From contig JAHZIX010000052.1 of NCBI GenBank assembly GCA_022601195.1, positions 1-64,000 of the forward strand: a stretch of 64,000 nt of DNA. Reading direction: 5' to 3'. The translations under genes and the position numbers were made by a program. Positions 8,251-17,209 of the stretch are shown here, piece by piece. The notes under the pieces were generated by a model, which saw nothing but the letters and a program-made list of their open reading frames with translations, had not been told where the DNA came from and made no database searches. This DNA is from Deltaproteobacteria bacterium (GTDB lineage Bacteria > Acidobacteriota > Thermoanaerobaculia > Multivoradales > JAHZIX01). Every line of letters begins with the position of its first letter. The first letter of the stretch is position 1.

Positions 8251-9291
8251 ATGGAGCTTAGACGTCCACCCCATACCGACGAGGGCCCCCGGCCCGACCG
8301 CACCGTACGGATTCTCCTGGTGCTCAACCTTCTCCTGCTCTTGGGGCTCGGTGCCTGGTTGTACTCGCGCTCCGAGGGCGGGACGTCCCCTGCGGAAGCG
8401 GAGAGAGATCGTCAAGTAGCCAGCAAGCTCAAGGCGGCCGGCGCCTTTGATGAAGCGGCGAGCCTCTTCGAGAAATACTTGGGATCCGGCCAATCGTCCG
8501 GCGAAGCCCGCGCCAAGATCGCCTATTCCCTAGGGACCACCTACCTCGATCGGGGCCAGTACGAAAGGGCTCTGAGGTGGTATTACGAAGCGGAAGCCCT
8601 CGGCGCCGGGAGTCTCGCCGGAGAAGTTGGACAGAAGATTGTCCACTGCCTGGAGCGACTCGGTCGCCACCACGCCGCCAAGGCGGCCTTGAGCTCCCGG
8701 GTTCAACTCGCCGCGGATCCGGTCCAACGCTCTGAAGCAGACCCCATCGTGGCCCGCATCGGTGAAAATGAGATTCGCCGCTCCGAGGTCGAGAGGACTC
8801 TCGATGACCTGCCTCCGGAAGCGGCCCGGGCCTTTGCTGACCCAGCCCGGCGTGGCGAGTTACTCAAGAAATATGTTGCCGATGAGCTGATCTGGCGGAA
8901 GGCGACCCGACTCCAATACGACGATGACCCGGAAGTGCGTCAACGTCATGCGGCCTTGCTCAAACAATTAGCGGTGAGTCGCTTCGTAGAACGAGAAGTC
9001 CTGGGCAAGATCGAAGTGGATGAGGCGGACCTCAAGACTTATTTCGAAGCCAATGCGGCCCGCTACCAAGAGAGCTCCGGAGGACCTGATGGGCCTAACC
9101 AAGCGGGCCAAGGGGCCGGTGATCGGCCTCCCCTGAGCTTTGAGCAAATGCGCTCGGCAGTGGAACGGGATTACCGGATCTTCAAAATGCAGGCCGCCTA
9201 CAACTCAATGATCGAAGCGGAGCTGGCCACCGACGACGTAGAGCTCTTCCCGGAACGCATGACGAGCCCGGAGGGCAAAGATGCTCCCTAA
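8251..9291 (+). CDS. Membrane-anchored TPR protein with SurA-N-like chaperone domain
   Basis: 346 aa from the ATG at 8251 (GTG 8248 and TTG 8239 are alternatives; AAGGA lies at 8233-8237). A single N-terminal membrane helix (ILLVLNLLLLLGLGAWLY) anchors the rest outside. Residues about 55-150 contain TPR-like helices (AYSLGTTYLDRGQYERALRWYYEAE). Residues about 165-260 resemble the N-terminal chaperone part of SurA/PpiC proteins (VARIGENEIRRSEVERTL... YVADELIWRKA), but the parvulin isomerase domain is missing. It lies between DUF58 and the BatD-like gene and overlaps the latter by 11 bp, so it is probably a periplasmic folding or scaffold part of the Bat complex. Similarity is judged by eye. 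Confidence 0.65.
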   Translation: MELRRPPHTDEGPRPDRTVRILLVLNLLLLLGLGAWLYSRSEGGTSPAEAERDRQVASKLKAAGAFDEAASLFEKYLGSGQSSGEARAKIAYSLGTTYLDRGQYERALRWYYEAEALGAGSLAGEVGQKIVHCLERLGRHHAAKAALSSRVQLAADPVQRSEADPIVARIGENEIRRSEVERTLDDLPPEAARAFADPARRGELLKKYVADELIWRKATRLQYDDDPEVRQRHAALLKQLAVSRFVEREVLGKIEVDEADLKTYFEANAARYQESSGGPDGPNQAGQGAGDRPPLSFEQMRSAVERDYRIFKMQAAYNSMIEAELATDDVELFPERMTSPEGKDAP

Positions 9292-10405
9292 GACCAGAGG
9301 ATTTCAAAACCTCCTGGTGGTGGCTCTCGCCATGGTCGTCGCCTGCGCGGAGGCCCCAGCCCCCGTCGCCGTCGAGGAACCCAAGGCTCCCGTGGAGACC
9401 CAGGCTGCTGTGGATCGGGCCGTAGCCACCACGGGGGACATCATCACCTACACCGTGACGGTCGACTACGACGCTTCTTTGGAGGTCGACATACCGGAGC
9501 CTGGAGCCGAAATTGCCGGGTTTCGTATCACCGACCTGGGCAAGGAAGACACTAGGGAGGCGGAAGGACGGATCGTGGAGGAACGCTGGTACAAGCTGCG
9601 AGCGGACCTGGTTGGCTCCTATGTCTTGCCTCCAGTAGCCGTGAGCTACTCCCCGATCGTCGCAGCAGCGCCCCTGGAAGAGCAGCAGGCAGCTGAGACT
9701 GAGGCAGCTGAGACTGAGGCAGAAGAGGAGGTCACAATGAGACCTCGAACCGTGGAAACGGTGGAGACCTCGGCCATCTTCGTAGAAGTAGAATCCGTGC
9801 TTCCGGAAGACGGCGTCGAGTCGGCCGACATCCGCGACGTCAAACCCTTACGCCAGGTGAAGGACCAGCAGCCTTGGGGCTGGATCGGCGCTGGCATTCT
9901 CGCTCTATCAGCAGCCATAGCCCTCTTCCTCTGGTGGCGGCGACGCCCCGCTAAGGTCGTGCCTCCGGTACCGGCTCACGAGCTGGCCTTTCGGGCCCTC
10001 GATGAGCTGAGAGACACCAACTTCGAAGATGCCGAGGCCGTTCGTAGGTTCTATTTTCAGATTTCGGAGGTGGTTCGCAACTACGTGGAGGGGCGCTTCG
10101 GACTCAATGCCACCGACCTCACCACCGAAGAAATTCTTCCTGCTCTCGAGCTCCTGCCACAGCTTTCCCAACAGCCGGCAGAGGATCTCCGCAGCTTCCT
10201 GCTTCACACGGATCAGGTCAAATTTGCCGACCAGACCCCGACCGAAGAAGACATCAAGAACACCTACGAGAGCGCCCTCGGCTTTGTCGAAGCGACTCGG
10301 CCGACGGAGAGCGAGCTCGAGATGGCTGCAGAAGATTCGTCGGGCACCACCGAGTCCGAGCCACCGACCAAAGACGACAACTCCTCCCGGGAACAGGCGG
10401 CATGA
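9281..10405 (+). CDS. BatD/DUF4381-like lipoprotein of the aerotolerance operon
   Basis: 374 aa. A lipoprotein signal with lipobox VVAC (Cys about 22) is followed by a BatD-like beta-sandwich (AVDRAVATTGDIITYTVTVDYD..., about 43-130), a Glu/Ala-rich linker, a membrane helix (WGWIGAGILALSAAIALFLWW, about 206-226), and a cytoplasmic helical domain with the AFRALDELRD...FYFQISEVVRNYVEGRFG pattern typical of DUF4381/BatD C-termini. The linker includes a 15-bp direct duplication encoding AAETE twice (about 9689-9718). The start overlaps the upstream gene by 11 bp and the end overlaps batA by 4 bp (ATGA), indicating translational coupling. It should be an envelope partner of BatA/BatB. Confidence 0.85.
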   Translation: MLPKTRGFQNLLVVALAMVVACAEAPAPVAVEEPKAPVETQAAVDRAVATTGDIITYTVTVDYDASLEVDIPEPGAEIAGFRITDLGKEDTREAEGRIVEERWYKLRADLVGSYVLPPVAVSYSPIVAAAPLEEQQAAETEAAETEAEEEVTMRPRTVETVETSAIFVEVESVLPEDGVESADIRDVKPLRQVKDQQPWGWIGAGILALSAAIALFLWWRRRPAKVVPPVPAHELAFRALDELRDTNFEDAEAVRRFYFQISEVVRNYVEGRFGLNATDLTTEEILPALELLPQLSQQPAEDLRSFLLHTDQVKFADQTPTEEDIKNTYESALGFVEATRPTESELEMAAEDSSGTTESEPPTKDDNSSREQAA

Positions 10406-11436
10406 GCGACCTTTTCTTCTCCGATTTCGGGCTCCTGTGGTTTCTCGTTCCGGCTTATTTGCTGTGGGTTGCTGCCTGGTTGGTCCTTCCTTGGCTGGCC
10501 ACAAAACGGCGGCGGGCTGCTGCCGTTCGCTTCTCCAATATTCAGCCTCTGCAGCGGCTGAAACCATCTCGTTCCCTCCTACTGCGGCGACTGGTCATGG
10601 GACTGCGCTTGGTCACTGTGGCCCTATTGGTCCTGGCCATTGCTCGCCCTCAAACGGGCCGCAAGCAAACTCACGTGCGCACCGAGGGCATCGATATCGT
10701 TCTGGTGCTGGACACCTCCGAGAGCATGCTGGCTCTCGATTTGGATGCGGAGAGAGCCATCGCTCAGAGACGCAACCGATTGGAAGTCGCCAAATCGGTG
10801 GTCGTCGACTTCGTCAAGAAGCGGGAGAATGATCAAGTCGGTCTCGTGGTGTTCGGCAACGAAGCCTTCACTCAATGTCCCCTGACGCTAGATCACGGCA
10901 TCGTCGCTACCTTCTTGGAGCGGGTCGAGATCGCCATGGCAGGTGCGGGAACAGCCATCGGCTCCGCTCTGGGCACGGCGGTCAAACGCCTGAAGGACTC
11001 CGAAGCCAAATCGAAGGTCATCATTCTGCTGACCGATGGACGCAACAACGCCGGTTCCCTCAGCCCCCTCAAAGCGGCGGAAGTCGCCAAGACTTTCGGT
11101 ATCAAGATCTACGCCATCGCCGCGGGCACCCGAGGCAAAGCGCCATTCCTGGTGGACTCCTTCTTCGGCAAACAGGTGGTCTACGAACACGTGGAGATCG
11201 ACGAGGAAACTCTGACCAAGGTGGCGGAAACCACCGGAGGCTTGTACCAACGGGCCGAGGACAAGAACGCCTTGGCAGCCATCTACGACCAGATCGATGA
11301 GTTGGAGAAGACCGAGATCACCATGGACACCTACATGGAGTACAACGAGCGCTTTCGCTGGTTCGTGATTCCGGCCCTAGTACTCCTCCTACTGGAGGTG
11401 CTGCTCTTGGGAACCCGCTTCAGGAAGCTGCCATGA
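10402..11436 (+). CDS. batA: VWA-domain membrane protein BatA
   Basis: 344 aa. Two N-terminal membrane helices (LLWFLVPAYLLWVAAWLVLPWL; LRLVTVALLVLAIA) precede a von Willebrand A domain (about residues 90-290) with the metal site DTSES (DxSxS) and the LLTDGRNNAG strand-loop, and a C-terminal helix (FVIPALVLLLLEVLLLG) closes the protein. This is the standard Bat topology, with the VWA domain exposed on one side of the inner membrane. Start and stop both overlap neighbours by 4 bp. BatA is a probable MoxR client; the family was named for aerotolerance in Bacteroides, but the biochemical role is still unclear. Confidence 0.9.
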   Translation: MSDLFFSDFGLLWFLVPAYLLWVAAWLVLPWLATKRRRAAAVRFSNIQPLQRLKPSRSLLLRRLVMGLRLVTVALLVLAIARPQTGRKQTHVRTEGIDIVLVLDTSESMLALDLDAERAIAQRRNRLEVAKSVVVDFVKKRENDQVGLVVFGNEAFTQCPLTLDHGIVATFLERVEIAMAGAGTAIGSALGTAVKRLKDSEAKSKVIILLTDGRNNAGSLSPLKAAEVAKTFGIKIYAIAAGTRGKAPFLVDSFFGKQVVYEHVEIDEETLTKVAETTGGLYQRAEDKNALAAIYDQIDELEKTEITMDTYMEYNERFRWFVIPALVLLLLEVLLLGTRFRKLP

Positions 11437-12575
11437 TGAGAACGGAAAAGATCGAGCCGATCGAAAAAGGCCGGCAACAGGGTCGCGGAAGGGCTGTGCT
11501 ACGAGCTGGACAGAAGGCTCTTCCAATGCTCCTCCTAACTGGCTGCTCGGAAGTTCAGGTAGGAGACCCACCGTCTTTGTGGGCTCTGTGGTTGGTGCCG
11601 GCATTATTGGCCTTCTACATCTATTCCTTTCGCACCAAGACTCGGCTGCTGCGCCGATTTGCTTCGGCGGAAATGTTGGCTCGGCTGACCTCGGGCGTGA
11701 GCCGGCCGCGGCAGTATTTCAAGGCTGCCCTCGTGCTCCTCGGCCTCACCGCAGGCATTCTCGCCTTGGCCGGACTGCGCTATGGATTCACCTGGGAAGA
11801 GGTGAAACGAGAAGGGGTAGACATCGTCGTAGCACTAGATGTCTCGGACAGTATGCTGGTGGAGGACGCGGAGTCCGGCGGCAAATTGAGCCGTCTCGAG
11901 AGAGCCAAACGAGAGATCACCGACCTGCTGCGCCTCATGGAGGGCGACCGCATCGGATTGATTGCCTTTGCCGGCACCGCCTTCATCGAGTGCCCTTTGA
12001 CCCTCGATTACAGCGCCGCAGAGATTTTCCTCGACGCCATTTCCACGGACCTCATCCCGGTCAAGGGTACGAATTTGGGCGATGCCATCGACTCGTCTCT
12101 GGAAGCCTTCGAAGGAGCTTCGCATCCGTCTCGCGCGGTGGTGTTGATCACCGACGGCGAAGATCACACGAATAGCGCCCTGACTGCCGCCAAGAAGGCG
12201 AAGGTCGCTGGAGTCCGCATCTTCACCATTGGCATCGGTCGTGACGAAGGAGCCCCCATTCCTGCTCCAGGCGGTGGATTTCGCCGCGATCGGCAAGGCA
12301 ACATCGTGCTCTCCAGACTCGATGAGACAACCCTGCAAAAGGTCGCCTTGGAAACCGGCGGTAGCTATGTCCGGTCGGTCACCGGGGATGTCGACCTGGA
12401 ACAGATCTATTCCCAAGGCATCAAGGCGACCTTGGAAGATCAGGAGCTTGGCTCCAAACGCCGGCAACGTTGGGAAGAAAGATTCCAGTGGGTCCTAGCA
12501 CTCGCTTTGATGGCTCTCATGCTGGAACCGCTGATTTCCGAAAGGTGGCGCCGTGGAGGAACGACCCGTGCTTGA
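11433..12575 (+). CDS. batB: VWA-domain membrane protein BatB
   Basis: 380 aa. VWA domain with metal site DVSDS and LITDGEDH, preceded by two membrane helices (WALWLVPALLAFYIYSF; AALVLLGLTAGILALAGL) and ended by one (FQWVLALALMALMLEPLI). The N-terminus is about 45 residues longer than usual for BatB and contains MLLLTGC, which looks like a lipoprotein signal; if it is used, the protein would be tethered differently from BatA, or translation may start inside this region. Overlaps batA by 4 bp and batC by 23 bp. Probably forms a pair with BatA. Confidence 0.88.
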   Translation: MMRTEKIEPIEKGRQQGRGRAVLRAGQKALPMLLLTGCSEVQVGDPPSLWALWLVPALLAFYIYSFRTKTRLLRRFASAEMLARLTSGVSRPRQYFKAALVLLGLTAGILALAGLRYGFTWEEVKREGVDIVVALDVSDSMLVEDAESGGKLSRLERAKREITDLLRLMEGDRIGLIAFAGTAFIECPLTLDYSAAEIFLDAISTDLIPVKGTNLGDAIDSSLEAFEGASHPSRAVVLITDGEDHTNSALTAAKKAKVAGVRIFTIGIGRDEGAPIPAPGGGFRRDRQGNIVLSRLDETTLQKVALETGGSYVRSVTGDVDLEQIYSQGIKATLEDQELGSKRRQRWEERFQWVLALALMALMLEPLISERWRRGGTTRA

Positions 12576-13686
12576 GATTCTTCACCACCGTGCAGGGCCC
12601 TCGCCAGGAACTCGCCGCCGAATCGGCAAGCCAACTAGAGGCCTAGCGCTGATCGTGATGGCGGCGGTCTGCTCTTCTCTCGGGGCGCCGATCTGGGCTC
12701 AGACCGCTCCCCCGGAGCCGGCCTCAGCAGATCAAGGAGCCCCGCCGGAAGCTTCCAGCGATCCGGCGCCAGCAATCACCAATACGTCTCCCCAGCAATT
12801 CGACAGTCCCTATGAAGCTTACGAAGCGGCGATCTACGACCAGGCTCTGCAAGGTTTTATCGACGACCAGGTGGAACGGCCAGAAGACCCCGAGCTGGCT
12901 CTCAACATCGGCAATAGCCACTACAAGATGAAAAACTACCCGGAGGCCGAGAAGGCCTTTGGTAGCGCAGCCTTGGCTGGAGACCCGGTCGTTCGAGAGC
13001 AAGCCCTTTACAGCCTCGGTAATTGTGCCTTCCGTCAAGGGAAGCTAGAAGACGCCGTAGAGCTCTACAAAGGAGCTCTCGATCTCGACCCGGATGATGA
13101 GGATGCCAAGTTCAACCTGGAATTCGTCCGCAACGAAATCCGCCGCCGCCACGAAGAGAACCAGAAACGCCAGGAAGAGCAACAGCAGCAACAGCAGGAC
13201 GGCGAGCAGCAGCAGGACCAGCAGGGGGAACAAGGGGAACAGGGAGACCAACCCCAAGACCAGAATCAACAGGGCGAGCAGCAACAGCAAGGCGGTCAAG
13301 ATAGCGATCAGGATGGACTTCCAGACCAAGTCGAAAAAGACGCCGAGAATCCGACGGATCCTCAGAACCCTGATACCGATGGAGACGGCCTACCTGACGG
13401 TCAGGAGGACGAGAATCGCAACGGGAGAGTCGACGAAGGCGAGACCGACCCCAACCAGCAGGATACCGACGGTGATGGAGTTCCCGATGCCCAAGACCAG
13501 CAGCCTACCGATGGTCAGCAGCCACCACAGCCCCAGGAGGGAGAAGAGGCTCAGGCCCAGGAAGCTCCCGAGGGGCTGACTCCGGAAGAGGCGGAGCGCT
13601 ATCTCCAGGGGCTGGAAGAAGGTCGTCCTGAAAAAGGAAAACCGGATCAGCGAGGCCGTCGCAGCCGGCCGGCGAAGGATTGGTAG
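12553..13686 (+). CDS. batC: BatC-like TPR protein with thrombospondin type-3 repeats
   Basis: 377 aa from GTG (AAAGG upstream), overlapping batB. Signal peptide (LALIVMAAVCSSLGAPIWA), TPR helices at about 75-190 (ALNIGNSHYKMKNYPEAEKAF; YSLGNCAFRQGKLEDAVELYKGAL), then a Gln-rich stretch, and then Ca2+-binding TSP3-type repeats at about 250-320 (DSDQDGLPDQ, DTDGDGLPDG, DTDGDGVPDA). The TPR part fits BatC; the Gln-rich and TSP3 tail is additional and suggests an extended, calcium-stiffened periplasmic arm. Translational coupling to batB indicates stoichiometric expression. Confidence 0.82.
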   Translation: MEERPVLEILHHRAGPSPGTRRRIGKPTRGLALIVMAAVCSSLGAPIWAQTAPPEPASADQGAPPEASSDPAPAITNTSPQQFDSPYEAYEAAIYDQALQGFIDDQVERPEDPELALNIGNSHYKMKNYPEAEKAFGSAALAGDPVVREQALYSLGNCAFRQGKLEDAVELYKGALDLDPDDEDAKFNLEFVRNEIRRRHEENQKRQEEQQQQQQDGEQQQDQQGEQGEQGDQPQDQNQQGEQQQQGGQDSDQDGLPDQVEKDAENPTDPQNPDTDGDGLPDGQEDENRNGRVDEGETDPNQQDTDGDGVPDAQDQQPTDGQQPPQPQEGEEAQAQEAPEGLTPEEAERYLQGLEEGRPEKGKPDQRGRRSRPAKDW

Positions 13687-13688
13687 AG

Positions 13689-15518
13689 ATGAGCCCAGGG
13701 CAAAAACACCCGTCAGGAGCGGCATACCTTAACCGCAGCCTTGTTCGCCTCGCACTTCCTCGTCTCACCGGAGCAGCCGGTCACGGTCACAGGACCCAGG
13801 TCTGGTGGCAGCCTTGGGTCGTGCTCGCTTTCGCCTTGGCTGTCCTCGCCCCTGCCGCCGAAGGGCAAGGGCTGAAGGCAAATATCAGCCGGACCCAAGC
13901 GACGACCCAAGACCAGCTTCTTCTAACCCTCACCGTTTCTGAATCCAGTGGCTCCGTACCCGTTCTACCGGAACTGCCGGACTTTTCCGTCATCCCTCGT
14001 AGATCCTCCAGCCAGGTGAGTATCACCAACGGAAGGAGAAGCTCGAGCATCTCCCACAACTACATCCTGGTTCCCAAAAGAACCGGCACCTTCACCATTG
14101 GACCCGCCACCGTAGAGATCAGCGGCAAGACCTACCAGAGCAACACCATCCGAGTGAGAATTCTGGACGCTGCTGCTCAACCGCAGGATAGCCGCGACGT
14201 CTTCGTCACCGCAAAGGTGTCCGACGACAAACCCTATGTGGGTCAGCAGATCCTTTACACCTGGCGCTTCTACCGGAAGGTGCAAGTTGGAGATGCTCAA
14301 CTAGGGCCGCAGGACTTCAGTGGCTTTCTCAGCGAAGACTTAGGCGAGGCCAAGCAGTATCAAACCACCGTCAACGGCCAACAATATGTCGTCCACGAGA
14401 TTCGTAAGGCCCTTTTCCCCCAAGAAGCGGGCCAGCTGACAATTCCCGCTTCCGAGCTCACTTGTCAGGTCATGGTACGCAGCCGAAGGCGCTCCCGAAG
14501 CCTGTTCGACGACTTCTTCGGGGCCACAAATGCCCAGACGAAGGTGCTGCGCACCAAGCCCATTGGCATCGAAGTCCGTCCCTTACCCGCAGCAGCTTCC
14601 GGTTTCTCCGGCTTGGTAGGCCAGTTTCAAGTCTCCACGAAAATCAACAAGAACCAGCTTCGGGTGGGAGAATCCGCGACCTTGAGTCTCACCGTTTCTG
14701 GACGTGGCAATGTTCAAATGATCGGTGAGCCTTCCCTCGGAGAGCTGTCCGGTTTCAAAATCTACGATGACAAACCCACGAGCTCGACGAGCCGCACCGA
14801 CTCTGGCCTCTCCGGGCGAAGGCTGTTCAGCAAGGCGATGGTGCCCCTCGAGGTCGGAGAGCTCACTATTCCCAGCGCTCGCCTGGTCTATTTCGATCCG
14901 GAGGCCGGCTCCTACCGCACCGCTGCTTCCTCCGCCATCACCCTTCAAGTCAGCCCAGCGGAAGGCGAGGAAGACCTTCGCCTTACCGAATCGGTAGCCC
15001 CGACCACGGGAAAGGTCGCAGTGAAGATCTTGGCGGACGATATTCTGCCGCTGCACAAGGGTCTCGATGCAGTCGCTCGCCCGCCCTTCGGAGCCACTAC
15101 CCCCACCCTCACGGTGGGCCTCGCAGTCCCCATGGTGGCCTTTCTAGGCTTGTTCGCCGCGCAGAGGCAACGACGCAAGTTTGCGCTGGATAGTGGCCTG
15201 AAACGCCGCAAACGAGCCCTAAAAACCGCTCAGAAAAACCTCGGTGAGATGGACGCGGGAACGGCTTCAGCTCCGCAAGCATCCCTCATCCTGAGGACCT
15301 ACATCGGCGACAAACTCAATATTGAGGGCAGCGCTCTGACTCCCCAGGAAGCCCAGAACCACCTCACTGCAAAAGGAGTGAACGAGGAGCTCGCTACGCA
15401 AACCCGTCAGCTTCTGGAAGGGTTCGAAGCGTCTCAATATGGCGCCGGTGATGTAGAAACCGGTACTCTCCGGGAGCGCATCGAAAGCCTCGTCAAGCAG
15501 CTGGAAGGACATCTATGA
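13689..15518 (+). CDS. batD: BatD, large periplasmic/membrane aerotolerance protein
   Basis: 609 aa from the ATG at 13689; the ORF-track TTG at 13680 overlaps the batC stop and is less likely. After the signal region come repeated beta-sandwich domains of the BatD family (GLKANISRTQATTQDQLLLTLTVSE at the start; DVFVTAKVSDDKPYVGQQILYTWRFYR; later GESATLSLTVSGRGNV), then a membrane helix (LTVGLAVPMVAFLGLFAA), and a cytoplasmic tail with the RTYIGDKLNIEG pattern. This is full-length BatD, in contrast to the shorter paralogue at 9281. Overlaps batE by 4 bp. Probably organises the BatA/BatB complex in the envelope. Confidence 0.9.
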   Translation: MSPGQKHPSGAAYLNRSLVRLALPRLTGAAGHGHRTQVWWQPWVVLAFALAVLAPAAEGQGLKANISRTQATTQDQLLLTLTVSESSGSVPVLPELPDFSVIPRRSSSQVSITNGRRSSSISHNYILVPKRTGTFTIGPATVEISGKTYQSNTIRVRILDAAAQPQDSRDVFVTAKVSDDKPYVGQQILYTWRFYRKVQVGDAQLGPQDFSGFLSEDLGEAKQYQTTVNGQQYVVHEIRKALFPQEAGQLTIPASELTCQVMVRSRRRSRSLFDDFFGATNAQTKVLRTKPIGIEVRPLPAAASGFSGLVGQFQVSTKINKNQLRVGESATLSLTVSGRGNVQMIGEPSLGELSGFKIYDDKPTSSTSRTDSGLSGRRLFSKAMVPLEVGELTIPSARLVYFDPEAGSYRTAASSAITLQVSPAEGEEDLRLTESVAPTTGKVAVKILADDILPLHKGLDAVARPPFGATTPTLTVGLAVPMVAFLGLFAAQRQRRKFALDSGLKRRKRALKTAQKNLGEMDAGTASAPQASLILRTYIGDKLNIEGSALTPQEAQNHLTAKGVNEELATQTRQLLEGFEASQYGAGDVETGTLRERIESLVKQLEGHL

Positions 15519-16411
15519 TGAACCGAGTGTTGCTCCTCGCAGCCCTGATCGTCTCGGCCAGCTGCTGGGGTCTGTTCCCTCTCCAAGCCTCCTCCTTCGA
15601 CTCCGATGCTTCCTCCTTGCAGGAAGAGTCGCCCCCTATCGAGGCGAGGGAAGAGATGGAAGAAACACCTCTCCTCTCCATAGACGATTCCGAAGAATCG
15701 AAGGTTCGGACCGAGCCAACGCAGGAATCGGGGGAAATTTTCATCAACGCCAATGCTGCCTATGAAGCGGGAAACCCTGCGGAAGCCATCGCTGGGTACA
15801 ACGAGCTCCTCAGTCGGGACTCACAGGCCGGACACCTCCTCTACAATTTGGGGAACGCCTACCTACGCAACGGTGAATTGGGCCGGGCAGTCGCCTCTTA
15901 CCGCCGAAGTCTGGCGGTCCTGCCTCGAGACCAAGATGTCAAAGCGAATCTCTCCTTCGCCCGCAAGAGCAGCCGCGACGCCATCGCCCCCCCGGAGCCC
16001 TCTGCTGTGCAGTCGACCTTGCTCTTCTGGCACTACGGGCTCAGTCGAGGGGAGCTAGCTCGGGTTGTCTTGTTGATCAACCTGCTTTTCTGGACGGCAC
16101 TGGCCTTCAGGCTCACCCGATCCGAATCCGAGATTCTGCGCTGGCTGGTGATTTCGCTACTGATCGTGCTTCTTGTCACGGGTAGCTCCTTGCTAATACG
16201 TCAATTCCTTCCGCGGCAAATTGCCGTCATCGTGCCTCAACAAGTCGATGTCTTCAACGGTCCAAACCTCGAAGAGGCGGTCCGCTTCAAACTACATGCA
16301 GGCACCGAAGTTCGACTCGAAGACCAGCGCCCCGAGTGGCTGCGGATCTCCCTTCCCGATGGTCAGCAGGGCTGGATACAGAAATCGTGGGCTGAGCTGA
16401 TCGACCTTTGA
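15515..16411 (+). CDS. batE: BatE-like TPR and SH3 membrane protein
   Basis: 298 aa. Signal peptide (LLLAALIVSASCWGLFPLQA), acidic linker, TPR motifs at about 72-140 (NANAAYEAGNPAEAIAGYNELL; YNLGNAYLRNGELGRAVASYRRSL), two membrane helices (VVLLINLLFWTALAF; WLVISLLIVLLVTGSSLLI) and a bacterial SH3 domain at the C-terminus (VDVFNGPNLEEAVRFKLHAGTEV... DGQQGWIQKSW). The order TPR-TM-SH3 is typical of BatE. The SH3 part may bind peptidoglycan or a partner. It is the last gene of the operon; the next gene downstream is read in the opposite direction. Confidence 0.88.
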   Translation: MMNRVLLLAALIVSASCWGLFPLQASSFDSDASSLQEESPPIEAREEMEETPLLSIDDSEESKVRTEPTQESGEIFINANAAYEAGNPAEAIAGYNELLSRDSQAGHLLYNLGNAYLRNGELGRAVASYRRSLAVLPRDQDVKANLSFARKSSRDAIAPPEPSAVQSTLLFWHYGLSRGELARVVLLINLLFWTALAFRLTRSESEILRWLVISLLIVLLVTGSSLLIRQFLPRQIAVIVPQQVDVFNGPNLEEAVRFKLHAGTEVRLEDQRPEWLRISLPDGQQGWIQKSWAELIDL

Positions 16412-16456
16412 GGGCTCGAACTTCCCCCCTTGCCTGCCAGATCCTGATCGAATCAG

Positions 16457-16493
16457 AAAAAAGCCGTGGGCCGCAACAACACGGAACCACGGC
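16457..16493 (-). terminator. Intrinsic terminator of the Cys-rich protein gene
   Basis: On the minus strand GCCGTGG, a 17-nt loop and CCCACGGC form a 7-bp perfect stem that is followed by TTTTTT. It lies about 36 bp after the stop of the leftward Cys-rich gene and separates it from the convergent Bat operon. Confidence 0.75.
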
Positions 16494-16528
16494 CTAAACT
16501 GAAATAGATTCCCAAAAAAACGGATTCG

Positions 16529-16897
16529 TCAGCAGTTGACGTCGTTGTAGCAAGCGTTTTCCGTTGCGTGCTGTGTGCCACCATCGGCAGCGCACTCGAC
16601 GGGATCAACCTTCGAACAGTTCCCGGTGGGCTTGCAGCACCACTCGATTTGCACACATCTCGAGGCTCCTTCTCGCCCTTCTTCACAAGGAACCCGCCCA
16701 GGGTCGCCATGCTGTTCGAGGGCACCCAGAAAATCTTGGTGCAACCACGGTAAGTCGACAGACTCGCCTTGCGCTGGCTCCAATTGGGTTTCAGCCGGCT
16801 CGATCGCGGCTTCTGCCGGTGCCTCGGCACCGGCGTGCCCAGCAGAGGTCATCACAAAGACGGCCCACAAGACTGCGATCAATACCTTTGTTCTCAT
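16529..16897 (-). CDS. Small secreted cysteine-rich protein
   Basis: 122 aa from the ATG at 16897, chosen because GGGAG lies 7-8 nt upstream and the signal peptide (MRTKVLIAVLWAVFVMTSAGHAGA) then starts normally; the longer ORF-track start adds 26 residues without signal character. The middle is Ala/Glu-rich. The last 53 residues hold eight cysteines in the pattern C-x9-C-x5-CC-x5-C-x7-C-x13-C-x5-C, which would make four disulfides after export. No family is recognised. It is a single-gene unit with its own terminator. It could be a surface-attached knob, an inhibitor or a toxin-like peptide. Confidence 0.7.
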   Translation of the reverse strand: MRTKVLIAVLWAVFVMTSAGHAGAEAPAEAAIEPAETQLEPAQGESVDLPWLHQDFLGALEQHGDPGRVPCEEGREGASRCVQIEWCCKPTGNCSKVDPVECAADGGTQHATENACYNDVNC

Positions 16898-17209
16898 GCC
16901 CATTCTCCCATTGAGTACCTCTTCAAGAGGTCTTGCAATCAGTTCCGGGCCAGAGGTCGAATAACCCGAGATCACCCCAGGGACAACACCGCTACTCAGC
17001 GACCTCGCCCCTGTCGACAGGTTCCATCTATCTGGTCTCCTGGGAGTACCTTCAGACGGAACTTGCCCTCACTTAGGAGAAGATCGCTCCATCCAGTCTT
17101 TAAATAAGGAAGTGTCTGGCACCAACCATGTACAGGTCAAAGGCGAGCGGGGAGACTCGAGCCATCGAAAGCTCCTCCCCTGCCAATCTTCCCTGAGCTA
17201 CCGGTAGGG
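16898..17209. other. Leader/promoter region of the Cys-rich gene
   Basis: 312 bp between the aminotransferase stop and the Cys-rich gene, both read leftwards. It contains a perfect 15-bp palindrome ACCTCTTCAAGAGGT at 16917-16931, in the immediate 5' leader of the Cys-rich gene, which may be an operator. An AT-rich patch TTTAAATAA lies at about 17099-17107. No further gene is supported; the ORF 17100-17711 is a shadow of the aminotransferase. Confidence 0.45.

Noticed and set aside
17099-17116. AAGTGTCTGGCACC as a repeat or IS-associated sequence
   Set aside because: Only a single copy in the window and no partner repeat.
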